Source of the DNA: Prosthecobacter sp.
Lineage (GTDB): Bacteria > Verrucomicrobiota > Verrucomicrobiia > Verrucomicrobiales > Verrucomicrobiaceae
Direction: 5' to 3'
NCBI GenBank assembly: GCA_030827515.1
Contig: JAUREI010000001.1
Location: 42,158 to 106,157 of the forward strand
Length of the DNA: 64,000 bases
Below are positions 10,168-19,318 of the stretch, piece by piece. The translations under genes were made by a program, and so were the position numbers. The first letter of the stretch is position 1; each line of letters begins with the position of its first letter. The notes beneath the pieces are model-generated. The model was not told the origin of the DNA and did no database searches. It saw only the letters and a program-made list of their open reading frames with translations.

Positions 10168-11218
10168 GAATGTTTGCAAGTAGCAGAGGCTCAAGATGTT
10201 CCAAGCAGATTTTCGCCAGATCATGGATCCGCAGCAGGGTCTTGCGCGTTTGTCCGGCCGGGTCGGCCCTCCACCACTGCATGATTCGTGCCGAGACTTC
10301 CTCAGGCGACGCCGAAAGTTCAAAAAAATGCGCCCCGGAACCGAGAACTTCCCGATGCACCGGCAGGTCGGTGCACCACACCGGCAGGCGGTGCGCCACC
10401 GCCTCCAAGAGGGGCAGGCCAAAGCCCTCGCCTGAACTCGGAAAGAAAAGAGCGTCCGCAGCCTGGTACAGTCCTCGAACCTCCCCATCATCAAGCGGTG
10501 CCTGCTCGCCGAGAAAGTTCACCGCCGATCCGAGGCCCAGATCCTCCCGCAGGCTGCGCAATTCATTCAGGTAGCGAATGCCGTCGGCCTGGTGCGGATC
10601 GGGCGCGCCGGTGATGGCGCAGGCGGCATCGACCCCCGCATTTCTCAGCGCAGCCGTGACGCGGAGACTGAACTGAATGTTCTTGCGACGAATCAGGCGG
10701 GCGGGATGCGCCAGCACCAGTTCGTGTTCCCAGAGCGGCAGGGTGGCCACTTGTGCCGGCAGGCCAAGGACGGCCTGCAGGTCAATGCCGTTGGGAATCA
10801 CCCGCACCGCCTCAGGCGCCAAACCGGTCGCCTTCAGGTAGTCGCGCCGGCGCGCCTCCGACACCGCCACATGGCGGGCCGCAGGAACCGGTTCCTTCCA
10901 ACCGGCGGCGGCATACTGCGGATTCACCGCCGCGACGTCATGTACCCAGTTGATCCAGCACAGGTGCGGATGGGTCTCGGACAGGGTGGTCAGTTCACGC
11001 GTCCACTCCAGATCGAAGGGCATGGTGAAGACATTGTGGACCAGAACCGCCCCACCGGCCGGATTCTCCAGCCAGGCACGAAACTGGGAACGGTCCGTGC
11101 GACTGAACAGCGTCACGTCATGCCCGAGCAGCGTCAGCGCCCGGGCCTGATCTCCCACCAACCGCTCGACCCCGCCGATCACGGGCGGCAGGGTGTAGTG
11201 GAGCAGGGCCAGGCGCAT
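10133..11218 (-). CDS. Glycosyltransferase, GT4 family
   Basis: A 361-residue GT-B glycosyltransferase. The start at 11218 (MRLALLHYTLPP) has AAGGTGA a few bases upstream, and the N-terminal IGGVERLVGDQARAL loop is typical for a first Rossmann domain. The C-terminal donor-binding domain carries the block LFFPSSGEGFGLPLLEA near residue 270 with the E-x7-E pattern. The frame runs open far upstream to 12400, but that part is antisense to dhaK and is rejected. It overlaps glgB by 35 bp, so a role in glycogen or another alpha-glucan is plausible, though the actual acceptor is unknown. Confidence 0.85.
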   Translation of the reverse strand: MRLALLHYTLPPVIGGVERLVGDQARALTLLGHDVTLFSRTDRSQFRAWLENPAGGAVLVHNVFTMPFDLEWTRELTTLSETHPHLCWINWVHDVAAVNPQYAAAGWKEPVPAARHVAVSEARRRDYLKATGLAPEAVRVIPNGIDLQAVLGLPAQVATLPLWEHELVLAHPARLIRRKNIQFSLRVTAALRNAGVDAACAITGAPDPHQADGIRYLNELRSLREDLGLGSAVNFLGEQAPLDDGEVRGLYQAADALFFPSSGEGFGLPLLEAVAHRLPVWCTDLPVHREVLGSGAHFFELSASPEEVSARIMQWWRADPAGQTRKTLLRIHDLAKICLEHLEPLLLANIHEPERRAWFLH

Positions 11219-11353
11219 GGGTTCACCTTGGCGCGCCCCATGGCTCCGGCAAAAGAAAAAGGCCGGCATCGAATGCGCAGTTGCGCTTGCGGCGGGAAAT
11301 GCTCTCGTCCTGACTCCGGCCACGCGCCCCACCCTTCCAACCCGATCCCCGTC

Positions 11354-12364
11354 ATGAGCAAGAACACCGCGAAAAAAATCATCAACGACCCCCTCAAGTG
11401 CGCTGACGAACTCTTCGAAGGCCTGGTTCTCGCCTACGACGGCAAGGCCCGCCGGGTGGGCAAACGCTCGATCGTCATGAACGACCTCCGCCCGGACGCG
11501 CCCGCCCTGCTGATCGGCGGCGGAGCCGGCCATGAACCCATTTACCACGGCTTGGTTGGCAAGGGCATGGGCGATGGCGCCGCCGTCGGCGACATCTTCG
11601 CCGCCCCGCCCCCCGACATTGTTCTGGAAGCCACCCAGGCCGTGAACCGCGGCAAGGGCGTTCTCTACCTCTACGGCAACTACGCTGGAGACGTCATGAA
11701 CTTTGACATCGGCGCCGAACTCGCCGCCGACGAGGGCATTGAGGTCAAGACAGTCATCATCAACGACGACGTCTGCTCGGCGCCGCCGACCGAGAAGGGC
11801 AAGCGCCGCGGCATCGCCGGCCTGGTGCCCGTCGTCAAACTGGCTGGCGCCGCCGCCAGCCAGGTCGACAGCCTCGACGAACTCGCCCGCATCGCCCAGA
11901 AGGCCGTCGATATGACCCGCACGGTCGGCGTCTCCACCAAGCCCGGCTCCATCCCGGCCACCGGTGCACCAACCTTTGAACTGCCCGAAGAACTCATTGG
12001 CCTCGGCATGGGCATCCACGGTGAAAAAGGCGTCGGCCTGATTCCCATGTGCACTGCCGACGAACTCGCGGCCAAGCTCCTCGAACTGCTGTTCGCCGAT
12101 GACCTGGAACTCAATGCCGGTGATGAGATCGTCTTCTTCGTCAACAGCCTTGGCAGCACCCACCTCATGGAACTGCTCATCCTCCTGCGCGCCGCCCGCC
12201 CGATCCTCGAAGCCCGCGGCCTGAAGGTGCACCAGACAATCTGCGACAACATCGTCACCTGTCAGGAAATGGCCGGTGTCAGCTTCAGCGTCACCAAGCT
12301 CGACGCCGAACTGAAGCAACTCTGGGACCTGCCCTGCGAAAGCCTCGGCTACACAAAACTCTGA
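11354..12364 (+). CDS. dhaK: Dihydroxyacetone kinase, DhaK subunit (standalone)
   Basis: A 336-residue dihydroxyacetone-binding subunit. The N-terminal GGGAGHEPIYHGLVGKGM motif and GNYAGDVMNFD are canonical, and His222 in GMGIHGEKG corresponds to the histidine that binds dihydroxyacetone covalently as a hemiaminal. The nucleotide-binding DhaL domain is absent: the protein ends after the K domain at LGYTKL, and no dhaL or dhaM lies next to it, because the next gene downstream is convergent. It may pair with a distant DhaL or bind another short carbonyl substrate. It is divergent from the glycosyltransferase with a 135-bp gap in which I see no clear promoter. A strong hairpin follows the stop. 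Confidence 0.9.
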   Translation: MSKNTAKKIINDPLKCADELFEGLVLAYDGKARRVGKRSIVMNDLRPDAPALLIGGGAGHEPIYHGLVGKGMGDGAAVGDIFAAPPPDIVLEATQAVNRGKGVLYLYGNYAGDVMNFDIGAELAADEGIEVKTVIINDDVCSAPPTEKGKRRGIAGLVPVVKLAGAAASQVDSLDELARIAQKAVDMTRTVGVSTKPGSIPATGAPTFELPEELIGLGMGIHGEKGVGLIPMCTADELAAKLLELLFADDLELNAGDEIVFFVNSLGSTHLMELLILLRAARPILEARGLKVHQTICDNIVTCQEMAGVSFSVTKLDAELKQLWDLPCESLGYTKL

Positions 12365-12375
12365 TGACTCGCCCG

Positions 12376-12452
12376 GACCTGTGGATTCCGGCGAATCCAC
12401 AGGTCAAATCCAGCAAGTTAGCGGATGGGTTTGGCGATCACGATTCGTGATC
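12376..12452. terminator. Two inverted repeats between convergent dhaK and esterase genes
   Basis: The first is a perfect 13-bp stem (GACCTGTGGATTC at 12376-12388, complement at 12393-12405) with a 4-nt loop CGGC. The second is a 17-bp near-palindrome with 8-bp arms (GATCACGA, 12436-12443 and 12445-12452) around a single T. Both fall in the 98-bp gap between converging genes. The first is a convincing transcript-end hairpin for dhaK, although no T tract follows it. The second could serve the esterase transcript or be a protein-binding site. Confidence 0.6.
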
Positions 12453-12462
12453 ACGATGGCGG

Positions 12463-14241
12463 CTACTTCTGCCCCGCCCCGGCCTTGAACTTGGCCATGA
12501 GTTCGAGGAAGCGCTTCTGCTTGGCCTGATACTCGGGGGAACCGCGCGGGTGGCTGTCGCGCTCGACCGCCAGGGCCCGGATCTCGGCGCCGAGGGCGCG
12601 ACGGGCGGTAGCGGCAGCGTTGGCCTGGGCGGCGGCCGGGGCGACCTTGGGTTCAACATCATCCCAGTCATCCGTGCGGAAGACTGAAGCCGGAAGACCG
12701 GCGCTGTTGATGAGGTTGGCGCCCTCGGGGTTGGAAGCCCATGCATATCGCACCGCCACCGGGGCGGCAACGGCCGGGCTGCGCACGAGCAGGCTGTCCG
12801 GACCGGCAACTTCAGCCTCGCCCCAGTGCCAGACCTTGTCGGCCCCGGCGATCTCAAAGCGCTTCAGGGCAGCGCCGTCACGGGCACGCAGGCCCTTGCC
12901 GGCGTGATCGAACTGCACGCGCATGGAACCGCCCTCGACGCGGCTTTCCCGATAGAGCGGCCCGGAATAAATCATGTCGCGACCATAATCCTTGGCCAGG
13001 GCCCAGAGGGCGAGACGTTCCCCGGGATCCTTCTTGTTCTTCGGATGGATGTCATCCGCCTCGCCAACATCGTTGGTGACCGCCATGCCGGTCTTCGGGG
13101 TGGTGGCGAGTACGAGCCGCATGCGATCCTGCAGCAGCGGCCAGGGATCGGGTGTGCCGGGTGCAGTCGAAGGCGCACGGTAACCGGCGAGTTGGACATA
13201 GTAGAAGGAGAAGCTGTCGCCCCAGCGCTTTCGCCAGTCGCCGATCATCAGCGGCAGGGATTGATCGTAAGGCACCGCTCCGGCCTTGGCATTGCCCTCT
13301 CCCTGATACCAGATCGCCCCGCGCAGGCTGTAGCCGACAAAGGGGTGAATCATCGCATTGTAAAGAACGCCCGGCTTGCCTTCGGTGTCGAGCGGGCGCT
13401 TCGGAGGCATCGGTTTCTTGGGCAGACGGCGACGTTCCTCGGCCGACTTGCCCTTGGCGGCGGCCATGGTCGCCTGCCATTCCGCGAGTTTCGTTTCGTA
13501 GGCAGCCTGAGACTTCGCGGGATTGTAGACGGCATCCTCCTTCAGCAGCGCGTCGACAAGGGCCTTGGTGCCCGGCAGCGTGTTCAGGGCCTCCCGACTG
13601 GTGAAGGTTTCGACCGGCTTGCCACCCCAGGCGGTCTTCAGCACGCCGACCGGGACGCCGAGGTCGAGGTGGAGTTTACGGGCGAAGAAAAAGGCCACGG
13701 CCGACCAGCCTGGCACCGTTTCAGGCGTGGCCGAGGACCAACTGCCATCGATGTCCTCCTGCGGCTCCACCGCCGTCACCAGCGGCGCATTGAACATGCG
13801 CAGGCCCGGATGGTTCGACTTGGCGATCAGTTCGGCATAGTCGGGAACGCGATCCATGGTGAAAAACATGTTCGACTGGCCGGAGGCGATCCAGACCTCA
13901 CCGACAAGCACGTCGCGGAGGGTGCGTGTTTCCGTACCGGAAACGACCGTCAGTTCCGCACCGGAGGCATCGGCCGCGCCGGTTTCAATGGCAACGCGCC
14001 AGCGTCCGCCGGCATCCGCCTTGGCGGTGGCGGACCGCCCCTTGAAGTTGACGCTCACTTCTGCACTCGGAGCGGCCTTGCCCCAGACGGCGGCAGCGCG
14101 CTCGCGCTGGAGCACCATGTGGTCCGAAAAAAAGTGTGGCAGGCTGAGTTGGGCGGAAACGGAGCCGGCCAGGCTCAGCAGGAGAAGACAGAGGAAACGT
14201 TGCATGGTGGTGAAGAGCGAACGATGGACTGACGATTTCAT
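12463..14241 (-). CDS. Sialate O-acetylesterase-like SGNH hydrolase, exported
   Basis: A 592-residue exported esterase of the sialate O-acetylesterase family, expected to remove O-acetyl groups from sialic acid or from plant/algal polysaccharide. It begins LSLPHFFSDHMVLQRE after a signal peptide with hydrophobic core FLCLLLLSLAGSVSA. The SGNH block I motif VWIASGQSNM is near residue 115, GGKPVETF and IWYQGEGNA follow, and DDIHPKNK near the C-terminal third supplies the Asp-His pair. The start at 14241 gives an ATGA overlap with the upstream gene stop (14238-14240), implying coupling; an internal ATG at 14205 would also give a good signal peptide. The last 60 residues are Ala-rich and charged, possibly a coiled coil. 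Confidence 0.88.
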   Translation of the reverse strand: MKSSVHRSLFTTMQRFLCLLLLSLAGSVSAQLSLPHFFSDHMVLQRERAAAVWGKAAPSAEVSVNFKGRSATAKADAGGRWRVAIETGAADASGAELTVVSGTETRTLRDVLVGEVWIASGQSNMFFTMDRVPDYAELIAKSNHPGLRMFNAPLVTAVEPQEDIDGSWSSATPETVPGWSAVAFFFARKLHLDLGVPVGVLKTAWGGKPVETFTSREALNTLPGTKALVDALLKEDAVYNPAKSQAAYETKLAEWQATMAAAKGKSAEERRRLPKKPMPPKRPLDTEGKPGVLYNAMIHPFVGYSLRGAIWYQGEGNAKAGAVPYDQSLPLMIGDWRKRWGDSFSFYYVQLAGYRAPSTAPGTPDPWPLLQDRMRLVLATTPKTGMAVTNDVGEADDIHPKNKKDPGERLALWALAKDYGRDMIYSGPLYRESRVEGGSMRVQFDHAGKGLRARDGAALKRFEIAGADKVWHWGEAEVAGPDSLLVRSPAVAAPVAVRYAWASNPEGANLINSAGLPASVFRTDDWDDVEPKVAPAAAQANAAATARRALGAEIRALAVERDSHPRGSPEYQAKQKRFLELMAKFKAGAGQK

Positions 14242-16817
14242 TTCACATGGATCCAAAGCGGCGAAGACCAGGCCATGTTGCCGTCGGCCTGTTCGATGCG
14301 CAGGTAATAGCGGTTTTCACCCGCCAGCGGTGCCGGATCCGTCCAGACCGTGTCGACGGAAGGGGCTCCCGGCTCGAGCACGTGGTGATTCTGCTCGTTG
14401 CGCACGACGGTCAATCGCTTGACCGCGGCGGTGCCCTCGACACGGATGCGCAGTTCCGGCTTGCCGGTGACGTCAAATACCTCACCCATGAGGTGGTCGC
14501 CGCTGCTCAGTTCGACAAAGATCTTGTCGGTGGCGGCGCAGGTGCGCCGAGCCTTGAAGCCGGCAATCAGGCCTTCCCGCGTGAACTCCTCGACATAGAC
14601 GCCTCCAAACGAGGTGTGCGTGGCAATGTGGTCGCTGGAGGCGAACACCCCGAGCTTGTGACCGACAGCGAGCGCCTTCTGGTAGACGCCGTTGTTGTAG
14701 CCCTGCGGCTTTTTGAAACCGGCATCGAAGTCGGTGATGGCACCGGGAGGCTTGGGATGCTCGTCGCCGGCGAGCCTGTGCGGGGTGTAGTTTTCCCCCT
14801 GACGCAGACCCACCGTTGGCTGCGGCAGCCCAAGCCCCTCGTAACTGACACGCGCTCCTTGGAAGATTTCGACGGTGTTTTCATGGGTGCCGTCGATGCC
14901 GTTGTCGTAGCGGGTCCAGTCGGTGCCCATGCCCGTGGCTCCGGTGTGGCTGATGACCGCACAGGGCTTGTCATGCCGTTTGAGCAGATCCCAGAGTTCG
15001 GTCGGCTGAATGGGTTGAATGCCGGCGGCAACCGGCAAATCCTTCTGCCAGGGCGAGGCACGGTAGGTGGCACGGTTGATGTAGATCATGGGGCCGCCGC
15101 GCCGGGCGAAGACGATGTTGCGGTGGCCCCATGGGAAGGGCTGCTCGCGTTCATAGGCGTAGAGCGAGGCAAACCGGCCTGGGGCATGGAAGACATCGAC
15201 CTGGCGCTGGGTGTGCCACCATTCATAAGGCGAATAGATCTTGCCGATGTCGGTGTGATCGGATGTGCCGAGGAAATCCAGGCCGGCGAGGTCGTAAGCA
15301 TAGCGGTAGTGCTCGACGATGCAGCCGTCGAAACCGGTGCGGCAATTCGACAGATCGGTGTGCCGATGCAGGTCGCCCCAGACCAGGCGGTAGGTTTTGC
15401 CACCGATCGTCCAGGTGTGATGCTCGTCGAGGGCTCGTGGCGGCGTCTCGTCGTTGAAGTAGGCCTCCGGCTCGGGGCTGCGGGCAATCCCTGGCGCGGA
15501 CTCTTCGGGCAGCAGGGGCCAGTCGGCATCGTGCCGGAGCTGCGCAGTGTGGATTTCAGCGATGCCACTGGCCTTGCTGATGCGGCGATCCGTGGCCCAG
15601 GATATCCAGATGCCACCCTTGGGACCAACATGCAGTTCCTGACGACGATCCTGACCCATCGTGCTTTCCGGCAACGCCGCCGGTTCCGCCCAGCGGCCAG
15701 TGGCCGGGTCGTAACATGTCACCACGCCACGCCAAAACGTGTTGGCGAAGCTGCGATACCCCAGCCAGACCTGTCCCTCGCGGACGGCCACCGAAGGCAG
15801 ATTGACAGCGAAGCCCGGACTGGGATCCGGTGCCGGCGTCGGCCGACCTTTCTCAGGGACCGGAACCTCGGTGAACACCCCCGTCGCGGGATCATAACGA
15901 CCGAGCAGCAGGCGTTTGTGGGCATTGAGCCCCATGTCATTTTCATGGCCGCGTGAATCGAGCCCCCACTGGCGACGACCGCGTTCGGCGGCAATCCAGA
16001 GACCGCCCTTCTCATCGGCCGCAATGCTGGCACGGGCCTCGTATTCGGGGGTAGCCACCAGCACGCGGTCATCCACCGCGCCATCGAGGCCCACTCGGGC
16101 AAGCCGGAGGTTGAACTCACTGCCGGCTGAGCCGTCATAGACGATCCAGCCCCCCCTGGCATCGGTGAAGGCAAGGCGTGGCTCCCAGTTGCCGCCCTCG
16201 ACCGAGGTGGAAACACGGGTGGGCGGTGACCACAGGCGGGTGTCCGGACTCCAGTGGCGTGTCCAGACCTGCGAGGTGCCGGGGCGGATCTCCTGCCAGG
16301 TCACCCAGACCCGACCGGCGGAATCCGTGCCGGCGTCGGCAAAACTGTGCCCGGCATCTTCCGAGGCCGCCAACTCCACCACCGGACCCGTGACACCCTC
16401 CGCATGACGGCAGGCACGCAGGGTCATCACCTCGCGTTCATTCACCTGCCCCCAAAAGGCCCAGACCCCCTTGCCACCATCGGCCGCCAGCGTCGGCTGG
16501 TGAATGACACCGGGGGCGGACATGGCCGCGACAGGCTGCCAGCCCCCCTCAGCCCGAGTCAACAAGCGCACAATGTCAGACTTGCCGTCATGCTCCACAC
16601 AGACGGCCCAGAGTTTCAGGTCATCGGCGATGACGAAGTCGGGAAAGTCGCGGTGCAAGGCAGGGTCCGCCAACTTCAGGTGCTGGGCCAACGGCGCCTG
16701 CCACTGTGTTGCCACAGCTGCCACCCCGGCCTTTTTCTTTTTCGTGGCAGGTTTGTCCTGAGCCGGCAACATCAGCGGCGCGACCAGAAAAAGGGGAAGG
16801 AGAAAACGCAGCATCAT
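14238..16817 (-). CDS. Exported DUF3604-type protein: propeller-like N-terminus plus PHP-like metal-binding domain
   Basis: About 859 residues starting at one of two adjacent ATG codons (16817 or 16814), followed by hydrophobic LRFLLPLFLVAPLMLPA, a signal peptide. Residues 30-420 contain repeated strands such as GGVWAFWGQ, GRVWVTWQE and GGLWIAAER spaced like a beta-propeller. From about residue 478 a PHP-like motif GDLHRHTDLSNCRTG, then FLGTSDHTD, ICHTG-like AVISHTGATGMG and FASSDHIATH supply candidate metal-binding histidines and aspartates. This layout matches DUF3604 proteins, which are uncharacterised and often sit near sulfatases. It lies 99 bp downstream of the PhoD-like gene and overlaps the esterase start by 4 bp. 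Substrate unknown. Confidence 0.75.
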   Translation of the reverse strand: MMLRFLLPLFLVAPLMLPAQDKPATKKKKAGVAAVATQWQAPLAQHLKLADPALHRDFPDFVIADDLKLWAVCVEHDGKSDIVRLLTRAEGGWQPVAAMSAPGVIHQPTLAADGGKGVWAFWGQVNEREVMTLRACRHAEGVTGPVVELAASEDAGHSFADAGTDSAGRVWVTWQEIRPGTSQVWTRHWSPDTRLWSPPTRVSTSVEGGNWEPRLAFTDARGGWIVYDGSAGSEFNLRLARVGLDGAVDDRVLVATPEYEARASIAADEKGGLWIAAERGRRQWGLDSRGHENDMGLNAHKRLLLGRYDPATGVFTEVPVPEKGRPTPAPDPSPGFAVNLPSVAVREGQVWLGYRSFANTFWRGVVTCYDPATGRWAEPAALPESTMGQDRRQELHVGPKGGIWISWATDRRISKASGIAEIHTAQLRHDADWPLLPEESAPGIARSPEPEAYFNDETPPRALDEHHTWTIGGKTYRLVWGDLHRHTDLSNCRTGFDGCIVEHYRYAYDLAGLDFLGTSDHTDIGKIYSPYEWWHTQRQVDVFHAPGRFASLYAYEREQPFPWGHRNIVFARRGGPMIYINRATYRASPWQKDLPVAAGIQPIQPTELWDLLKRHDKPCAVISHTGATGMGTDWTRYDNGIDGTHENTVEIFQGARVSYEGLGLPQPTVGLRQGENYTPHRLAGDEHPKPPGAITDFDAGFKKPQGYNNGVYQKALAVGHKLGVFASSDHIATHTSFGGVYVEEFTREGLIAGFKARRTCAATDKIFVELSSGDHLMGEVFDVTGKPELRIRVEGTAAVKRLTVVRNEQNHHVLEPGAPSVDTVWTDPAPLAGENRYYLRIEQADGNMAWSSPLWIHVK

Positions 16818-16916
16818 GACCGCAGGGTGAACGGCGTGGGATGGAGGAGCTTGCGAAGGAATCCGCATCCTGCACCGCCTTTTGCACCTGAGACCGGCGA
16901 TCGAACTCACCCCGAC

Positions 16917-19259
16917 TCACTGCAGCACGTTTTCGCCACGATTCTCCTTCTGCTGGAGGGTCACCGGCCAGCCAGGAAACTGGTTCGACGGCTTGCCATC
17001 CGTGGCATCAATGAGGAAGCGGAAAGACTCGATGTGATAGGTCAGTTTTTCGGTGTCAAAGGTGATGAAACCGAAGCCACTGCCCTTCTCGTGCGCCTTG
17101 TCGTAGCGGTTGGGAGCCTGACCGACGAGCGGGTTGCCAACGGCATAGACGTAGGCCTTGTTGCCAAGACCCTCGATAAACTCGCCGGTGTCGGGCAGAC
17201 CGTGCCGAGGCCGGTTGGCGTGCGGCATCTTCAGGTCGTCGGGCCGCCACCAGCGCGGATAACCGGCGGCGATGGCCGGTGTGCAGAACGACCAGTTGCT
17301 GTCGCGCTGCTTTTCCACGCCATACTGCACCAGAGTGGTCAAGTGCTGGTCGCCGTTGATGTGCAGGGCCATGGAGGAACGCATCAGATCGATCGTGCGA
17401 TTGCGCGGAGTCTGCGGCCAACCGCCGGAATCGAGGTCGGCCTTCAGATAACCGTCGAAGCCGCCGTGATGGGTGGCGACGTTGGCCAGGACCGTCTGGC
17501 TCAGCACGGCCTTGAGCTTGTGCCCCCGCCAGTCGCCGGCCCATTCCTTGAGGAACTGCTCCTGGCGCTCGCCCAGCAGGACCAAGCCGAGTTGATCGAG
17601 TTTTGACGTGTCGAAATCGGCGTCCAGAACGTGGTCGGCGCGACCGCCGCCAGTGTCGACCTTCTCCGGACCACTTTTCCATTGGCGGTCGGCCAGGATG
17701 GCGAAGCTGACACCGCCATAGACCATGTCGCCGTAGTAGACGCTGATGTCCTGCAGCACCGGCTTGCTGTCATAGGGATCCGGGTGATGGGCGCAGTTCG
17801 TCTTGTGGACGGCATTGACCATGCGCGCCGGCTGAATGTAGCCCCCCTTCGAGGAGGCCCCGCTGTCGCCGACGTCCATCGGCTTGCCACCCTCTCCCCA
17901 GATGTTGCCCTGGAAGACGTCGTGATCGTCGGGCAGGCAGAGCGTGGGGGCGTTGCGCATCACCTCGCGGAAGGCCCAGCCGTGCTGGTAGAACTTGCGC
18001 AGGTAGTTCAGAATGGCGCGTTCGGCGTTGTCGCGAATGATGCCAAAACCGCCGTGGTTTTCATAGATCTGGTCTCCGGAAAAGAAGACCAAGTCGGGAT
18101 CGAGCCTGACCAGGTTTTCAGCGACCGGCGCATACGGGAAGCCATAGTCGTTCTGACAGGTGAGCGCCGCCATGCGCAGGGGTCGCCCCTCGGGATTGGC
18201 CTTGATGGTCCCGGCCCACTCGTGGTCGGTGTGGCTGCCGTCGGTGTGTTTTTCACGGTAGACAACCTTGTAGGGGGTGGCGCGTTTGGCGTCCCAGTTG
18301 GGGATGCGAAAGGTCGCCGTCCAGGCATCGGTGTCGAGCCGGGCGGTGCCGAGCGACTTCCATCCGCCGTCCTTTTCGATGCGCAACTCGACATCCGGAT
18401 GGTCCTTGGCACCGAGGGGGCCGGTGAGGGCACTGAGCTTCATGACGAACCCCTCCGCTCCCCGCGAGTCACTCAGCGAATACATGGTCCAGAGGATCGG
18501 ACCGAACCGGTTGGCCTCGTTGACGGTGAAGGCGTCCCCTTCGAGGGTCCAGTTCTGGAATCGGTATCGACCTCCGGTCGCATTGCCCCCGGCCTTGCCC
18601 TTCTTGCCCTTGGCGGCACCGGCGCCGCCGGCCGCGAAGTTGTTGGCAATCGAAATGTTGCCAAGCACCTTGTCAGCCGGGACTCGATGGCTGACGCTCG
18701 CGAGAGCCGTCCCACGATCGGCGTCGGAAGCCGTCAGGGTGAGCAAGCACTCCGCCCCCTCGGTCCTGCCCTGGAGGACCAGGCGCAGGCGCGGACGGGT
18801 CGCCCCATCGGCAACAGCCGCATTCTTCGGACCCAGAATGAGTTGCCCTCCCTGCCAGCCGGCGTTGATGCCGTTCTGCACAAAACAGTTGCTGCGATGC
18901 TCGTCGATTTCGCTGCGCAGGCCGATGCGAAAACCGGCTCCGCCGTCGCTTTTCAAGGTCTCCAACCGCGTCAGGGTGACAGCCATCGAGAAGGAACCGG
19001 CCTGCGTGACCTGATGGGTGAGCGAGTGAACGCTGCGTCCAGGTCCCGCATTGAGACATTCGGCGCCGCCGTCACGCACACACCAGTCCTCCATCGGATT
19101 GGCCCAGAATTCACCGCCGAGAAAGACGCGATCGTGGGTCCGCGCCCACGGATCCACGGACGGTGCCGCTGCGGAAAGTGGCTCGCGACCCGTGAAGCTG
19201 GCGAGGGTTCCGGCAGTGAAAAGCTTGAGGCTGGTGCGTCGGGTCAGGGGCGTGCTCAT
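16917..19259 (-). CDS. PhoD-like alkaline phosphatase with Tat signal
   Basis: A 780-residue metallophosphoesterase, predicted to cleave phosphomono- or diesters outside the cytoplasmic membrane. The N-terminus has a twin-arginine motif RRTSLKLF followed by a hydrophobic stretch, the expected export route for a metal-loaded PhoD. Metal-binding blocks are [10 protein letters not shown] near residue 393, [11 protein letters not shown] near 446 and [11 protein letters not shown] near 635. A lectin-like or beta-sandwich region occupies residues 40-260, with a Gly/Lys-rich linker near 215-225. The 100-residue insertion before the catalytic core is characteristic of the PVC version. Same-strand spacing (59 bp from the upstream gene) suggests an operon. 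Confidence 0.82.
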   Translation of the reverse strand: MSTPLTRRTSLKLFTAGTLASFTGREPLSAAAPSVDPWARTHDRVFLGGEFWANPMEDWCVRDGGAECLNAGPGRSVHSLTHQVTQAGSFSMAVTLTRLETLKSDGGAGFRIGLRSEIDEHRSNCFVQNGINAGWQGGQLILGPKNAAVADGATRPRLRLVLQGRTEGAECLLTLTASDADRGTALASVSHRVPADKVLGNISIANNFAAGGAGAAKGKKGKAGGNATGGRYRFQNWTLEGDAFTVNEANRFGPILWTMYSLSDSRGAEGFVMKLSALTGPLGAKDHPDVELRIEKDGGWKSLGTARLDTDAWTATFRIPNWDAKRATPYKVVYREKHTDGSHTDHEWAGTIKANPEGRPLRMAALTCQNDYGFPYAPVAENLVRLDPDLVFFSGDQIYENHGGFGIIRDNAERAILNYLRKFYQHGWAFREVMRNAPTLCLPDDHDVFQGNIWGEGGKPMDVGDSGASSKGGYIQPARMVNAVHKTNCAHHPDPYDSKPVLQDISVYYGDMVYGGVSFAILADRQWKSGPEKVDTGGGRADHVLDADFDTSKLDQLGLVLLGERQEQFLKEWAGDWRGHKLKAVLSQTVLANVATHHGGFDGYLKADLDSGGWPQTPRNRTIDLMRSSMALHINGDQHLTTLVQYGVEKQRDSNWSFCTPAIAAGYPRWWRPDDLKMPHANRPRHGLPDTGEFIEGLGNKAYVYAVGNPLVGQAPNRYDKAHEKGSGFGFITFDTEKLTYHIESFRFLIDATDGKPSNQFPGWPVTLQQKENRGENVLQ

Positions 19260-19318
19260 GAACCCCTGAAAACGTCCAAACCAGGCAAAACGATCAGCCT
19301 TTTTTGGTTGGATCGCTG

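Noticed and set aside
10168-10494. N-terminal extension of the glgB frame upstream of 10167
   Set aside because: Lies inside the glycosyltransferase gene in another frame, contains many Cys/Arg and no branching-enzyme homology.
11219-12400. Upstream extension of the glycosyltransferase frame
   Set aside because: Antisense to dhaK; the glycosyltransferase fold clearly starts at 11218.
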